Below are positions 33,899 through 43,107 of a DNA stretch of 64,000 nucleotides, one piece after another. Every line of letters starts with the position of its first letter. Within the stretch, counting starts at the first letter, position 1. The stretch comes from Actinoalloteichus fjordicus. GTDB taxonomy: Bacteria; Actinomycetota; Actinomycetes; Mycobacteriales; Pseudonocardiaceae. Position numbers and translations under genes: made by a program. The stretch covers positions 3,100,001 to 3,164,000 of the forward strand of contig NZ_CP016076.1 in NCBI RefSeq assembly GCF_001941625.1, in the 5' to 3' direction. The notes below the pieces were generated by a model that saw only the letters and a list, made by a program, of their open reading frames with translations, searched no databases and had not been told where the DNA came from.

Positions 33899-36800
33899 CT
33901 AGTCGACCGAGACGTCGACCGTCGCCGAGGTCCGCACCCCGGTGTCGTCGGTCACCGTCAGTCGGGCGGTGAACGGCCCGCTGCGGGTGTACTCGTGGCT
34001 CACCGACTCGCCGTCGGCGTACTGGTTGTCGCCGAACTCCCAGTGGTGCTCGACGATCTCCCGGCCCTCGGGCGCGGTCACCTCGGCGCTGAACTCCACG
34101 GTCAGCGGCGCGGTGCCGGTGCCGGGCGTCGCCGTCGGCTCGACCTTGGCGGAGATCTCCTCCTTGGTGACGCCCTGGCCGTTGAAGTGCAGCCAGTCGA
34201 CCGACATCAGGTCGGTGCCCTCGGGCGTCCACTCGGGATTGTCGAAGACCGCGTAGAGCGTGATCGGCCCGCCTGGGTCGGTCAGCGGCACGGTCGGCGA
34301 GATCACCGCTCCCCAGTCCCCGGTGTCGCCGACGTCCACCGAGCCCAGCAGTTCGCCGTCCGGCGCGTCGGCCCGGAACTCCAGCGTGCCGCCGATGCCC
34401 GCCGAGCCGACGCCGACCGTCACCGAGTCGATGCCTGTCAGGTTGATCGGGTCGTAGGCCACCCAGTCGCCGTGCTCGATCTCGCCGATTCGACTGCCTG
34501 CGGAGGAGTCGTCGCGGGCGAGGACCTCCACGCCGCCGTTCTCACCGCCGGTCTGCTCGAAGTGCTCCGCCTCCTTGCGCTTGGGCTCCAGGGTGGCGTG
34601 CGCGGAGCCGACGAGCGGGGGAGTGCCGTCGACGCCGCCGTCGTCCTGATACTGGGCGCTCAGCGCCGCGAACAGGTTCTGTCCCGGCCCGTGGCTGTCG
34701 CCCTGGTCGGTGGTGATGTCGCCCTGACAGCCGGTCACGTTGTCCATCGGGTGCAGGTGATCGTCATGGCCCAGCTGCGACTGCACGATCACCTTGGAGC
34801 AGTCGATCTCGGCGTCCTCGGCGTCGGTCACCTCCACGGTGAAGGGGATCGTGTCGCCGAAGTCGAACAGACCGCCGTGCGAGGGCAGCGTGATCGACAC
34901 CTCGGGTCGGGTGTTGCCTACTGTGATCGTGGTGACGGCCACGCCCGCCAGCTCGGTGTCGGTGTTGGTGACGGTCAGCCGCGCGGAGTACTGCCCGTTC
35001 TCGGTGTAGACGTGGGTGGGGTTCTCCTCGGTCGAGTCGGTCGTGCCGTCGCCGTCGAAGTCCCATTCGTAGGTCACCGACTCGTCCTCGCCCGCGCCGG
35101 AGCCCTCGCTGGAGAAGGAGACCTCCAACGGTCCCTGACCCGAGTCGGGAGCGGCCGCGACGCGCGCGGTGGGCACCCGGCCCTCGGCGACGTAGTCGAT
35201 CCGGTAGATGCCGGAGCCCTCGTTGCTGCCGCCCCGGCCGGTGCCGCTGCCCTCGCCGAAGTCGATCACGTACATCGAGCCGTCCGGTCCGAACTCCGCC
35301 TCGAAGGGCTGAATCCAGTCCATGTCCTCGAAGATGCCGTTGATCGAGAGCAGATCGCCCGCCTGCGTCGGCTCGAAGCGCGGGTCGGTGAACTCCTGGT
35401 CGGTCTCGTGTACCGACATCGTCTTGAACCACTGGCGGGTCAGCTCGTAGGTGAACCACTTGCCGTCGAAGTACTCGGGGAACTTCGTGATCAGCGGGTT
35501 GTCCTCGTCGTAGGAGTAGACCGGCCCGCCCATCGGGCCGCCGCCGCCGGTGCCCAGCTCCGGGAACTCGGCGGACTCGGAGTAGGCGTAGTGCACCCAC
35601 GCGGGCTCGGCGGGCGGCAACTCGGTCAGCCCGGTGTTGTTCGGCGAGTCGTTCACCAGGGCACCGCAGTCGAAGAGCTCGCCCGAGGTGCCGGTGGCGA
35701 AGTCGTAGTCGTTGAACGGGGTGTTGTCGCCGGTGCAGTACGGCCAGCCCCGGTTGCTCGCCTCGGTGATGCGGTCGAACTCCACCGTGCCCTCCGGGCC
35801 CCGGTTCGGGTTCGCGGCACGGGCGTCGGGGCCGTAGTCGCCCACCAGCAGCGCGCCGGAGGTCGAGTCGACCGTGATGCGGAACGGGTTGCGCATGCCC
35901 ATCACGTAGATCTCCGGCCGGGTCAGCTCGGTGCCCTCGGCGAACAGGTTGCCCTCGGGGATCGTGTAACTGCCGTCGGCCTGCGGGGTGATGCGCAGGA
36001 TCTTGCCGCGCAGGTCGTTGGTGTTGCTCGCGGTGGCCTGGGCGTCCCAGGCGCGGCGGCCGTCCCGCTCGTCGATCGGTGCGAACCCGTCGGAGGCGAA
36101 GGGGTCGGTGTTGTCGCCGGTGGCGATGTAGAGGACACCGCCGTCGTCGATGGCCAGCGAGCCCGCCATGTGCGAGTTCGCCCGGCCCTCGCCCCGGAAG
36201 GTGGGGATCTCCAGCAGGCGTGCCTCGGTGGCCTCGTCGACGGTGTCGCCCTCCACGGTGAAGCGGGAGACGTTGAGTCTGGCCTCGTCCTTGTCGGAGT
36301 AGAGCAGGTACAGGAAGCCGTTCTCCTCGAAGGCCGGGTCCAGGGTCAGCCCGAGCAGGCCGTCGGACTGGCTGGTCATGTCGGAGGTGTACTCGAAGTC
36401 CAGGGCGGTGCTCACGGCCAGCGTCTCCTGGTCGACGATCTTCAGCGCCCCGGTGCGCTCGATGTAGAACACCCTGCGGTCGGGTGCGACCGCGAGCTCG
36501 AACGGGTCGGCGAGGTTCTCGGTGACCAGCGGGATGCGCTGGAAGTTGCCGGTCTGGGTCGCCGAGCAGTCGCCCTCGGCGGCCCCGGCAGCCCACTCGA
36601 TCCCGCCGAGGAGGTGGTCGAGGAACAGCTCGTCGGAGAAGTCTTCGCTGGCGTGGCCGCCCGCGGTGAACCAGGAGCGGCCGCCGTCATAGTTCTGGCA
36701 CCACGAGAAGGGGTGGTCGACGCCCTCGTCGAGACCCTCGATGCCGTCCCGCACCTTGATCTGGGCGAGGGTGTGCACGTTGCCCGTCGGGTTGGCGATC

Positions 36801-37381
36801 CAGTTGTACCACTCCTCCTCGCGCTCCCAGAGCTCCGGAAGTCCTGCGGTGGAGGGGTGCGCGCGGTCCAGCACCTTCACCCGTCCCGGCTGGATCGCGG
36901 GATGCTGGTCGAAGATCGCGCCGACCAGGCCCTCGTACCAGTCCCAGTCCCGCTCGCTGGCCGAGGCCGCATGCAGGCCCGTCCAGCCGCCGCCGCCCTG
37001 CACGTACCGCTGGAAGGCGGCCCGCTGATCGGCGTCCAGCAGGTCGCCGGACTCCGGGGTCGAATTGGTGTTGTTGAAGATGATCGCGTCGAAACGGGCG
37101 AGATTCTCGTCGGTGAAGGCGGCCGCATCGTCGGTCGCCTCGACCTCGAAATCATTCGCGGCGCCCAGTTCCTCGATCGCCGCGATACCAGCCGGAATGG
37201 ATTCGTGGTAGAAGTTCGTCCATTTCGAGAACACCAGCACGGAGTATCTGGCCTCGGCCGCGCCTGCTGTCGGGGCCGCCGCGAGGCCTGCCGTGACGGC
37301 CAGCAGCATGGTGAGGAGGCCGCCGAGTGCGGCGGCGAATCGATTTCTTCGGACCTGCGGCGGACGGGTCTGATATCTCAT
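33899..37381 (-). CDS. Secreted multidomain ThuA / PQQ-type sugar dehydrogenase / PKD / CBM protein
   Basis: Very large secreted protein of 1160 aa. Signal peptide 1-42 (LLTMLLAVTAGLAAAPTAGAAEA). A ThuA (class I glutamine amidotransferase-like) domain at about 45-265 (YSVLVFSKWTNFYHESIPAG, GGGGWTGLHAA). A soluble glucose-dehydrogenase beta-propeller at about 285-745 (FELAVAPDRRVFYIERTGALKI, LLGLTLDPAFEENGFLYLLYS, NDLRGKILRI, VMGMRNPFRI). A PKD domain at about 755-840 (YEWDFDGDGTTDST), a carbohydrate-binding-like region at about 925-1070 (EAEHFEQTGG, GDWVAYDPINLTGID) and a terminal PKD (HHWEFGDNQYADGE). It probably oxidises sugars outside the cell with PQQ, bound to polysaccharide. The domain set is known in actinomycetes and Bacteroidetes. 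A plus-strand open frame of 1248 codons across it is only antisense. Confidence 0.92.
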   Translation of the reverse strand: MRYQTRPPQVRRNRFAAALGGLLTMLLAVTAGLAAAPTAGAAEARYSVLVFSKWTNFYHESIPAGIAAIEELGAANDFEVEATDDAAAFTDENLARFDAIIFNNTNSTPESGDLLDADQRAAFQRYVQGGGGWTGLHAASASERDWDWYEGLVGAIFDQHPAIQPGRVKVLDRAHPSTAGLPELWEREEEWYNWIANPTGNVHTLAQIKVRDGIEGLDEGVDHPFSWCQNYDGGRSWFTAGGHASEDFSDELFLDHLLGGIEWAAGAAEGDCSATQTGNFQRIPLVTENLADPFELAVAPDRRVFYIERTGALKIVDQETLAVSTALDFEYTSDMTSQSDGLLGLTLDPAFEENGFLYLLYSDKDEARLNVSRFTVEGDTVDEATEARLLEIPTFRGEGRANSHMAGSLAIDDGGVLYIATGDNTDPFASDGFAPIDERDGRRAWDAQATASNTNDLRGKILRITPQADGSYTIPEGNLFAEGTELTRPEIYVMGMRNPFRITVDSTSGALLVGDYGPDARAANPNRGPEGTVEFDRITEASNRGWPYCTGDNTPFNDYDFATGTSGELFDCGALVNDSPNNTGLTELPPAEPAWVHYAYSESAEFPELGTGGGGPMGGPVYSYDEDNPLITKFPEYFDGKWFTYELTRQWFKTMSVHETDQEFTDPRFEPTQAGDLLSINGIFEDMDWIQPFEAEFGPDGSMYVIDFGEGSGTGRGGSNEGSGIYRIDYVAEGRVPTARVAAAPDSGQGPLEVSFSSEGSGAGEDESVTYEWDFDGDGTTDSTEENPTHVYTENGQYSARLTVTNTDTELAGVAVTTITVGNTRPEVSITLPSHGGLFDFGDTIPFTVEVTDAEDAEIDCSKVIVQSQLGHDDHLHPMDNVTGCQGDITTDQGDSHGPGQNLFAALSAQYQDDGGVDGTPPLVGSAHATLEPKRKEAEHFEQTGGENGGVEVLARDDSSAGSRIGEIEHGDWVAYDPINLTGIDSVTVGVGSAGIGGTLEFRADAPDGELLGSVDVGDTGDWGAVISPTVPLTDPGGPITLYAVFDNPEWTPEGTDLMSVDWLHFNGQGVTKEEISAKVEPTATPGTGTAPLTVEFSAEVTAPEGREIVEHHWEFGDNQYADGESVSHEYTRSGPFTARLTVTDDTGVRTSATVDVSVD

Positions 37382-38174
37382 GGCGCTCCCAGTCGGACGA
37401 GCGAGTGCGGATGCGAGATCGGTCGTCGTTCGGCGGGCTCGTCGAGTCCGTCGGCGGCGATCGGAGGTGGCCTGCGGTCATCGGCCTGCGGCGGAGCCGG
37501 TGTGACGGGTACGGCGGAGCCGGAGCCGCCGCGCCGTCCAGTCCTCGGTGGGCCGTCGAGTCCGAGCACGTCAACGCCTCGGTGACGGCGGTGACGTCGG
37601 AGCGCTCGCGGTGTTCTACGCCCGGCGCGATCTCGTTCTCCTCGCGGTGGTGCGGTCGCACTGGCCGTCATCGGCGCTCTCCTCGTCGACGTCCGTGCAC
37701 GGTCGCCGTCCGAGTGCGATGAACGGCGCCGATGCCGGTTCGATGCGGCCGAGTCCCGACCTCGGGCACTCGCCGCCATGGTGTCGCGGTCCGGCCCGAG
37801 ACAGCGTCGACGGGCCGGCCATTAATTCACCGGGGTGACTAATTAACCGATTTCCGCGATTGTTCGTCACTTCGATGGAAGCACGGTGAATAGTGCGTCG
37901 TCAATGGTTTGCCCGGGGCGCTGCACTGCGGCCGAGAAATCCTATTGACGATCCCATTATCGGGCCGGTCGACACGGCGCCGTTCGGCGCGATGACCAGC
38001 GCACACCACGGCGGCCGAAGCCGCGTAGGCAGGCTCGGCTCAGTCGTCGATCACACGGATCTCGATGGCCTCCCTCGGTCGTGCTCAGTCGGTCGATTCA
38101 CGCGGTATGCGGGGGCGGGACGGGTCCTCGCCCGGCGGCCGGGCTCCTCGACGACACCGGACCCGTGGGCGGCG
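37382..38174. other. Non-coding region (793 nt)
   Basis: No convincing gene. It includes the promoter of the large secreted protein. A/T-rich sequence near 37815-37880 contains an inverted repeat TTAATTCAC...GTGACTAATTAA (about 37822-37846), possibly an operator. Confidence 0.55.
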
Positions 38175-39365
38175 TCATCGCGCGGGGGCCCTCGGCCGCC
38201 ACTGCGCCAGCAGTGCCGCCAGGACGGACAGGACCAGGCCGACGAGCGCGGACTCCGGATACCCGGCGACCGTGCCCGCCACCGCGATCGCCGAGGGCGG
38301 CAGCCAGGTCCACGTCGAGATCAGCCGAGGCGGCCTGCCGCGTCGTCGCCTCGCCGCCTCCACCACCATCGGGACGACCAGCGCGGGCACGGCCGCCGCC
38401 AGCAGCACCAGCCAGTCGGCCATCAGCCGATCCACCCGCAGGATCGCCAGGACCAGTCCGGGCACCGCCACGAGCCAGGGCAGCAGTCGGGCGGGCAGCG
38501 GGGCGAGCCTGCCCAACGCCAACGATCCGGAGTGGACGCACGCCAGCGTCGGCGCCACCACCGCCACCGCGAGGAAGAGATTCGCCGCCGCCATGCCCTG
38601 CGGCCCCGCCAGCGTCGCCACCACGTCACTGGAACCGGTGGCCGCGCTCAGGCCGGCTCCCACCACGGCGGCCAGCAGCGCGGGCACCACCAGCAGCCCC
38701 ACACACCAGGCCAGGTCCCGGCGTCGGCGCAGACCCACGGTGAAGTCCGGTGCGCGCATCGCGAAAACCGACACGTACCCGAGGAACCCGGCGAGGTCCA
38801 CGGCGGTGGAGCGCGGCCCGGCGGGCTGCACGGTCACGGGCAGGCCCTCGGGCAGCGTGCGCAGTGCGACCAGGCCGATCAACACGATCGCACTGCCGGT
38901 CGCCACGATCGCCAGCCCGTTCCACCGGCCGCCGCCCACCACGATCACGCCGAGCAGCGGCGCGGCCAACGCCACCGCCGCCGCCCAGTCCGGCAGGCCG
39001 GTCAGTGCGCCGAGCGCCGCGCCGCCGAGCCCCACGTTGAACCCGAACCAGCCGATCATCGCGAGCGTCATCGACAGCGCCACGGCCCGGTCGGCCACCG
39101 GGGGCAGGTACCGGGCCGAGGCGACCGACAGCGTCGAGTTCTCCCCGAGGGGCGGCAGCAGTCCCAGCAGCCCCTGTCCTGCCAGCAGCGCGGCCATCAG
39201 GACGCCGCCCGCCAGCAGGACCAGCAGCGGCAGAACGCCGTCGTGTCGCTCGGCGACCTGCGCGCCCAACACCAGCGCGCCGGGTGCGGCGCCGATGCCC
39301 AGCCAGGCGCCCGCCGCCGACGGCCAGCGCCGGCCCGCCACGGCGCCGCCCGGCACGGCCGTCAC
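38175..39365 (-). CDS. NCS1/CodB-like permease (purine/cytosine permease type)
   Basis: Integral membrane protein of about 396 aa with 11-12 predicted helices (for example LLVLLAGGVLMAALLAGQGLLGLL, AVALSMTLAMIGWFGFNVGLGGAAL, FLGYVSVFAMRAPDFTVGLRRRRDLAWCVG). The order of helices, and the GWFGFNVGLGG and FAMRAPDF segments, resemble cytosine/purine permeases of the NCS1 family, though it is shorter and divergent. The GTG at 39365 is a probable start; an upstream in-frame ATG at 39386 is also possible. It lies 80 nt after the Gfo/Idh/MocA oxidoreductase gene on the same strand and may import that pathway's substrate. Confidence 0.7.
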   Translation of the reverse strand: MTAVPGGAVAGRRWPSAAGAWLGIGAAPGALVLGAQVAERHDGVLPLLVLLAGGVLMAALLAGQGLLGLLPPLGENSTLSVASARYLPPVADRAVALSMTLAMIGWFGFNVGLGGAALGALTGLPDWAAAVALAAPLLGVIVVGGGRWNGLAIVATGSAIVLIGLVALRTLPEGLPVTVQPAGPRSTAVDLAGFLGYVSVFAMRAPDFTVGLRRRRDLAWCVGLLVVPALLAAVVGAGLSAATGSSDVVATLAGPQGMAAANLFLAVAVVAPTLACVHSGSLALGRLAPLPARLLPWLVAVPGLVLAILRVDRLMADWLVLLAAAVPALVVPMVVEAARRRRGRPPRLISTWTWLPPSAIAVAGTVAGYPESALVGLVLSVLAALLAQWRPRAPAR

Positions 39366-39444
39366 CGCACGGCCCCCGCAGCCCACCGCGGCCTTGAGCG
39401 CCGCGCCGTCGGGTGCCCGCCGTGCACCGGTTCCGTCGGGGCGC

Positions 39445-40605
39445 TCACAGGGTCAGCTCGGGAACCGCGAGACGTCGACCGTCCGCCCAGGACCGCAGAC
39501 CGAGCTCGGCCAGCTGCACGCCCCGCGCCCCGGCCAGCAGGTCCCACCGGAACGGCTCGTCGTCGACGACGTGCCGGAGGAACAGCTCCCACTGCACCTT
39601 GAACCCGTTGTCCATCTCGGCGTTGTCCGGCACCTCCTGCCACTGCGACCGGAAGTCCTCGGTGGCGGGGATGTCCGGATTCCACACCGGCTTCGGCGTC
39701 ATCGAACGGTGCTGCACCCGGCAGCGACGCAGACCGGCCACCGCGCTGCCCTCGGTGCCGTCCACCTGGAACTCCACCAGTTCGTCGCGGAACACCCGCG
39801 TCGCCCAGGAGGAGCTGATCTGTGCGACGATCCCGCCGTCGAGTTCGAACGTCCCGTACGCGGCGTCGTCGGCCGTGCAGTCGTAGGGCTTGCCGTTCTC
39901 GTCGAATCGCTGCGGAATATGTGTCGCACCCAGGCATTGCACGGAACGGACCGGCGCGAAGATCTCCTCCAGCACATACCGCCAATGGCAGAACATGTCG
40001 GTGATGATTCCGCCGCCGTCCTCGGCCCGATAATTCCAGGACGGGCGTTGGGCCTCCTGCCAGTCGCCCTCGAACACCCAGTAGCCGAATTCGCCGCGCA
40101 CCGAGAGGATTCGGCCGAAGAAGCCGCCCGCCACCAGCCGGTGCAGTTTGCGCAGTCCCGGCAGGAACAGCTTGTCCTGCACCACGCCCGCCTTGACCCC
40201 CGCGTCACGCGCCGCCCTGGCCAGCTCCAGCGCCCCGGCCACGTCGCCCGCCACCGGCTTCTCGGTGTAGACGTGCAGTCCGGCGGCGATCGCCGAGGCG
40301 ATGGCGGCGGCCCGACCGCTGGTGACCTGGGCGTCGAAGTAGATCTCAGCGTCGGGCTCGGCCAGCGCGGCATCCAGGTCCGTCGTCCAGCGTTCCAGGC
40401 CGTGTGCCTCGGCCAACGCCTCCAGCTTCGCCGCATTCCGTCCCACCAGCACCGGATCGGGCCAGAGCCTGGTGCCGTCGGCGAGCCGCAGCCCGCCCTC
40501 GGCCCGGATGGCCAGGATCGACCGCACCAGGTGTTGTCGATACCCCATGCGTCCGGTGACGCCGTTCATCACGATGCCGATGCGCCGATCGCCCGTGCCC
40601 GCCAT
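39445..40605 (-). CDS. Gfo/Idh/MocA family oxidoreductase
   Basis: NAD(P)-dependent oxidoreductase of 386 aa. Rossmann domain IGIVMNGVTGRMGYRQHLVRS, then the family's EKP motif in HVYTEKPVAG (about residue 118), and the C-terminal domain with GGGIITDMFCHWRYVLEEIF. The substrate is likely a sugar or cyclitol derivative but cannot be named. The N-terminal GVTGRMG is unusual compared with the common GxGxxG. The ATG at 40605 is chosen because the Rossmann strand starts 8 residues later; the longer upstream frame is low-complexity noise. Confidence 0.88.
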   Translation of the reverse strand: MAGTGDRRIGIVMNGVTGRMGYRQHLVRSILAIRAEGGLRLADGTRLWPDPVLVGRNAAKLEALAEAHGLERWTTDLDAALAEPDAEIYFDAQVTSGRAAAIASAIAAGLHVYTEKPVAGDVAGALELARAARDAGVKAGVVQDKLFLPGLRKLHRLVAGGFFGRILSVRGEFGYWVFEGDWQEAQRPSWNYRAEDGGGIITDMFCHWRYVLEEIFAPVRSVQCLGATHIPQRFDENGKPYDCTADDAAYGTFELDGGIVAQISSSWATRVFRDELVEFQVDGTEGSAVAGLRRCRVQHRSMTPKPVWNPDIPATEDFRSQWQEVPDNAEMDNGFKVQWELFLRHVVDDEPFRWDLLAGARGVQLAELGLRSWADGRRLAVPELTL

Positions 40606-41172
40606 GCCTCGTCCTCTCCGCAGCTCCTCGTCGATGACCGTGTGCTCGTGAACTCGTGCCTCGCCGCTTCGTCGCCGCCCGGCCGCCGTCGACGGCGCGG
40701 ACCTGGGCAGGAAGCGGACGTGTGGTCGGGGTGTGTCCTGTCGGCGCGATCCGCCCCGGCCGCCTCGGCGGCGTCGAGTGCACGGCGACGGCAGGCCGAA
40801 GAAGCCTGCGCCTCGGCAGGCTGGTCCGGTCCGGTGCTGATCTCGCCGCGTTCGGGCTGCGTCTGCGGTAGGTCGCGTCTGCGGTGGGGTCGGCCGGTCC
40901 CGGTTCGCTCGCCGAACTCCGGGCCCGGACGTCTGATGCGGCGCCGGTTCGAGCCCGATGCCCACGACCGCCGTGGGCCGCCGAACACCCGGAGCGCGCC
41001 GCCCGAGTCGACACGCCCACGGCGCCCGCCCGGTGCCGACCCCGCGACGGCACCGGTTCGACACGCCGCCGGACCCGGCTCGACCGAGCCGGGCACCGCA
41101 GACGACGTCATCGCCGACGGTGCGAACCGGCCCTGGACCGCTCCGGGGCCCGCCTGGGACTGGTGCCCCGAG
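40606..41172. other. Non-coding region (567 nt)
   Basis: Between the oxidoreductase start and the end of the ABC ATPase gene there is no supported gene. All frames are Arg/Pro/Ala-rich and interrupted. It presumably holds the promoter of the oxidoreductase-permease pair. Confidence 0.55.
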
Positions 41173-42012
41173 TTATTCCGCCGAGGTCGCCGCGCCCAGC
41201 AGCTCGCGGATATGCCCGCTGGCTCTGGCAAACTCGGGATGCACCAGCGTCTCGGAGTAGTCCCGCTCCTCCGGCAGGTTCACGTCGATGATCTCGGCCA
41301 CCGTGCCCGGCCGGGCGGTCATGACCACCACGCGATCCGCGAGGTAGACGGCCTCGGAGATCGAGTGCGTCACCAGCAGCACCGTCGTGCGGGTCTCCTG
41401 CCGAATCCGCCGCAGCTCGACGTTCATGTGCTCCCTGGTCAGGGCGTCCAGAGCGCCGAACGGCTCGTCCATCAGCAGCACCGGTGGTCGGTGCAGCAGC
41501 GCCCGACACAGCGAGACCCGCTGCTGCATGCCGCCGGAGAGCTCGTGCGGATAGGCGTCCTCGAAACCGCGCAGCCCGGTCATCGCGATCAGCTCGTCGA
41601 CCCTGGCCGCCGCCTGCGCCGACGGCATTCGCCGCATCTCCGCCTGCAGGGCGATGTTGCGTCGCACCGAGCGCCACTCCAGCAGGGCCGCCCGCTGGAA
41701 CACGTAGCCGACGTCGCGGCGCGGCGACGTCACGGCCTCGTCCAGCAGCCGGACGTCCCCTGAGGAGGGACGCAGCAGGCCGGAGACGAGCTTGAGCAGC
41801 GTCGACTTGCCGCAGCCGGACGGCCCGACGATCGCCACGAACTCCTCGGCGTCGACCTGCAGCGACACGTTCTCCAACGCGGTGACATCGCGCTTCTTCG
41901 TCCGGAAGCGCACCGCCACGTCGGAGATGTCCACGGCGGGTGTTCTGACGCCCGAGTGGTCTGCGGGCCGCTCGGCCTCACTGGTCATGCTGCCGCCCGT
42001 CATGCGAGTCAT
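41173..42012 (-). CDS. ABC importer ATPase (SsuB/TauB/ThiZ type)
   Basis: ATP-binding subunit of 279 aa. Walker A GPSGCGKST, Q-loop VFQRAALLEWRSV, signature LSGGMQQRVSLCRAL, Walker B LLMDEPFGALD and H-loop VTHSISEAV are all intact. The Q-loop and LDALTREHMN helix are typical of nitrate/sulfonate/thiamine-precursor importers. It starts 5 nt after the stop of the solute-binding protein gene with GGAGGG upstream. Third gene of the permease-SBP-ATPase operon. Confidence 0.94.
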   Translation of the reverse strand: MTRMTGGSMTSEAERPADHSGVRTPAVDISDVAVRFRTKKRDVTALENVSLQVDAEEFVAIVGPSGCGKSTLLKLVSGLLRPSSGDVRLLDEAVTSPRRDVGYVFQRAALLEWRSVRRNIALQAEMRRMPSAQAAARVDELIAMTGLRGFEDAYPHELSGGMQQRVSLCRALLHRPPVLLMDEPFGALDALTREHMNVELRRIRQETRTTVLLVTHSISEAVYLADRVVVMTARPGTVAEIIDVNLPEERDYSETLVHPEFARASGHIRELLGAATSAE

Positions 42013-42016
42013 GTGG

Positions 42017-43039
42017 TCATCCCTCCGGTGCGAACGAGGCGTCCCAGTACGCGGAGGCCTCCTCGGCGTTGTCGATCACCCCGGCATCGGCGAAGATCTC
42101 GATGGTGGCGTCCCAGTCGGCCTCGTCGTTCACACCGGGCGGCATGCCCTCGGTCGCCTCGGTATGCAGCAGCTCCAACGTCGCCAGGAACTGTTCGGTG
42201 AGGACCTCCGGCGAGGGCAGCTGCTCACTCGCCCCGCTCATCGCCTCGATCACCTCGGCGGTGTCGGCCTCGCCCGCCCGCGCCCAGGACTCGCTGGAGG
42301 CGGCGACCATCCGACGCACCAGGTCCTCGCGCTCGGTCAGGTTCTCCGAGGCGGTGATCAGTCCGTTGCTGAAGAAGTTGAGGCCGTGGTCGGCGAAGCG
42401 CAGGTAGGACACCTCGCGGTCCGCGCTCTCCTGCATCGTCGGGCCCTGGTCGGTGGCGAAGCCGAGCAGGGCGTCGGTCTGGCCGGAGATGACCGCGGCC
42501 ATCTTGCCCGCCGGGTCGGTGTTCTGGAGGGTGACGTCGTCCTCGGTGAGGCCGTTGATCTCCAGGAACGTCGGGAAGGTCGCGCTCAGCGCGTCGCCCG
42601 CAGTGCTGGCGATCGTCTTGCCCCGCAGGTCGTCCGGGGTCTCGATCTCCTGATCGCTGAAGAACTGGGCGGAGGACGGCGTGGTCTGGAGGAACACGCC
42701 GACGCTGGTGACGTCCAGGCCCTCCGAGACCCCGGCCAGCACCGCCGGGGTGTCCGCCCAGCCGAAGTCGGTCTGGTTCGCGGTGGCCGCCTGCACGGTG
42801 CGCTGCGAGCCCTGGCCCGCCTGAATGGTCAGGTCGATGCCGTGTTCCTCGAAGATGCCCTGATCCACGCCGTAGTAGAACGGCGCGTGCTCTCCGTAGG
42901 GGTACCAGTTCAGCGTCAGGGTGACCACGTCCAGCTCGACGCCGTCGGCGTTGGTGGTCGTGTCACCCCCGGCGCCGCCGCAGCCTGCGGCGGCGAACGA
43001 CACCGCGACGGCGCCGACCACGAGCCTGCTGACCTTCAT
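42017..43039 (-). CDS. ABC importer solute-binding lipoprotein (NMT1/SsuA-like)
   Basis: Lipoprotein of 340 aa. Signal peptide ends at a lipobox AAGC (Cys20), giving a membrane-anchored binding protein. The NMT1/THI5-like domain begins VVTLTLNWYPYGEHAPFYYGVDQGIFEEHGIDLTI, which resembles binding proteins for pyrimidine precursors of thiamine, alkanesulfonates or nitriles. DFGWADTPAVLAG and GKTIASTAGDAL are usual family blocks. Ligand unknown; I saw no TPP riboswitch in front of the operon, so thiamine uptake is not supported. Confidence 0.92.
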   Translation of the reverse strand: MKVSRLVVGAVAVSFAAAGCGGAGGDTTTNADGVELDVVTLTLNWYPYGEHAPFYYGVDQGIFEEHGIDLTIQAGQGSQRTVQAATANQTDFGWADTPAVLAGVSEGLDVTSVGVFLQTTPSSAQFFSDQEIETPDDLRGKTIASTAGDALSATFPTFLEINGLTEDDVTLQNTDPAGKMAAVISGQTDALLGFATDQGPTMQESADREVSYLRFADHGLNFFSNGLITASENLTEREDLVRRMVAASSESWARAGEADTAEVIEAMSGASEQLPSPEVLTEQFLATLELLHTEATEGMPPGVNDEADWDATIEIFADAGVIDNAEEASAYWDASFAPEG

Positions 43040-43107
43040 GAGGAGCCTCCTTGATCCTGGCGGAAGGTGCGGGAAGGTTGTGAGGTGTCTTTCAGGTGAG
43101 GCTCGGT

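Noticed and set aside
33839-37585. A 1248-codon open frame on the plus strand
   Set aside because: It is antisense to the secreted ThuA/dehydrogenase gene, whose domains are clear; long antisense frames are expected in DNA of this GC content.
38065-41763. A 1232-codon plus-strand open frame
   Set aside because: It runs antisense through the permease, oxidoreductase and ABC ATPase genes and has low-complexity Ala/Pro/Arg composition.
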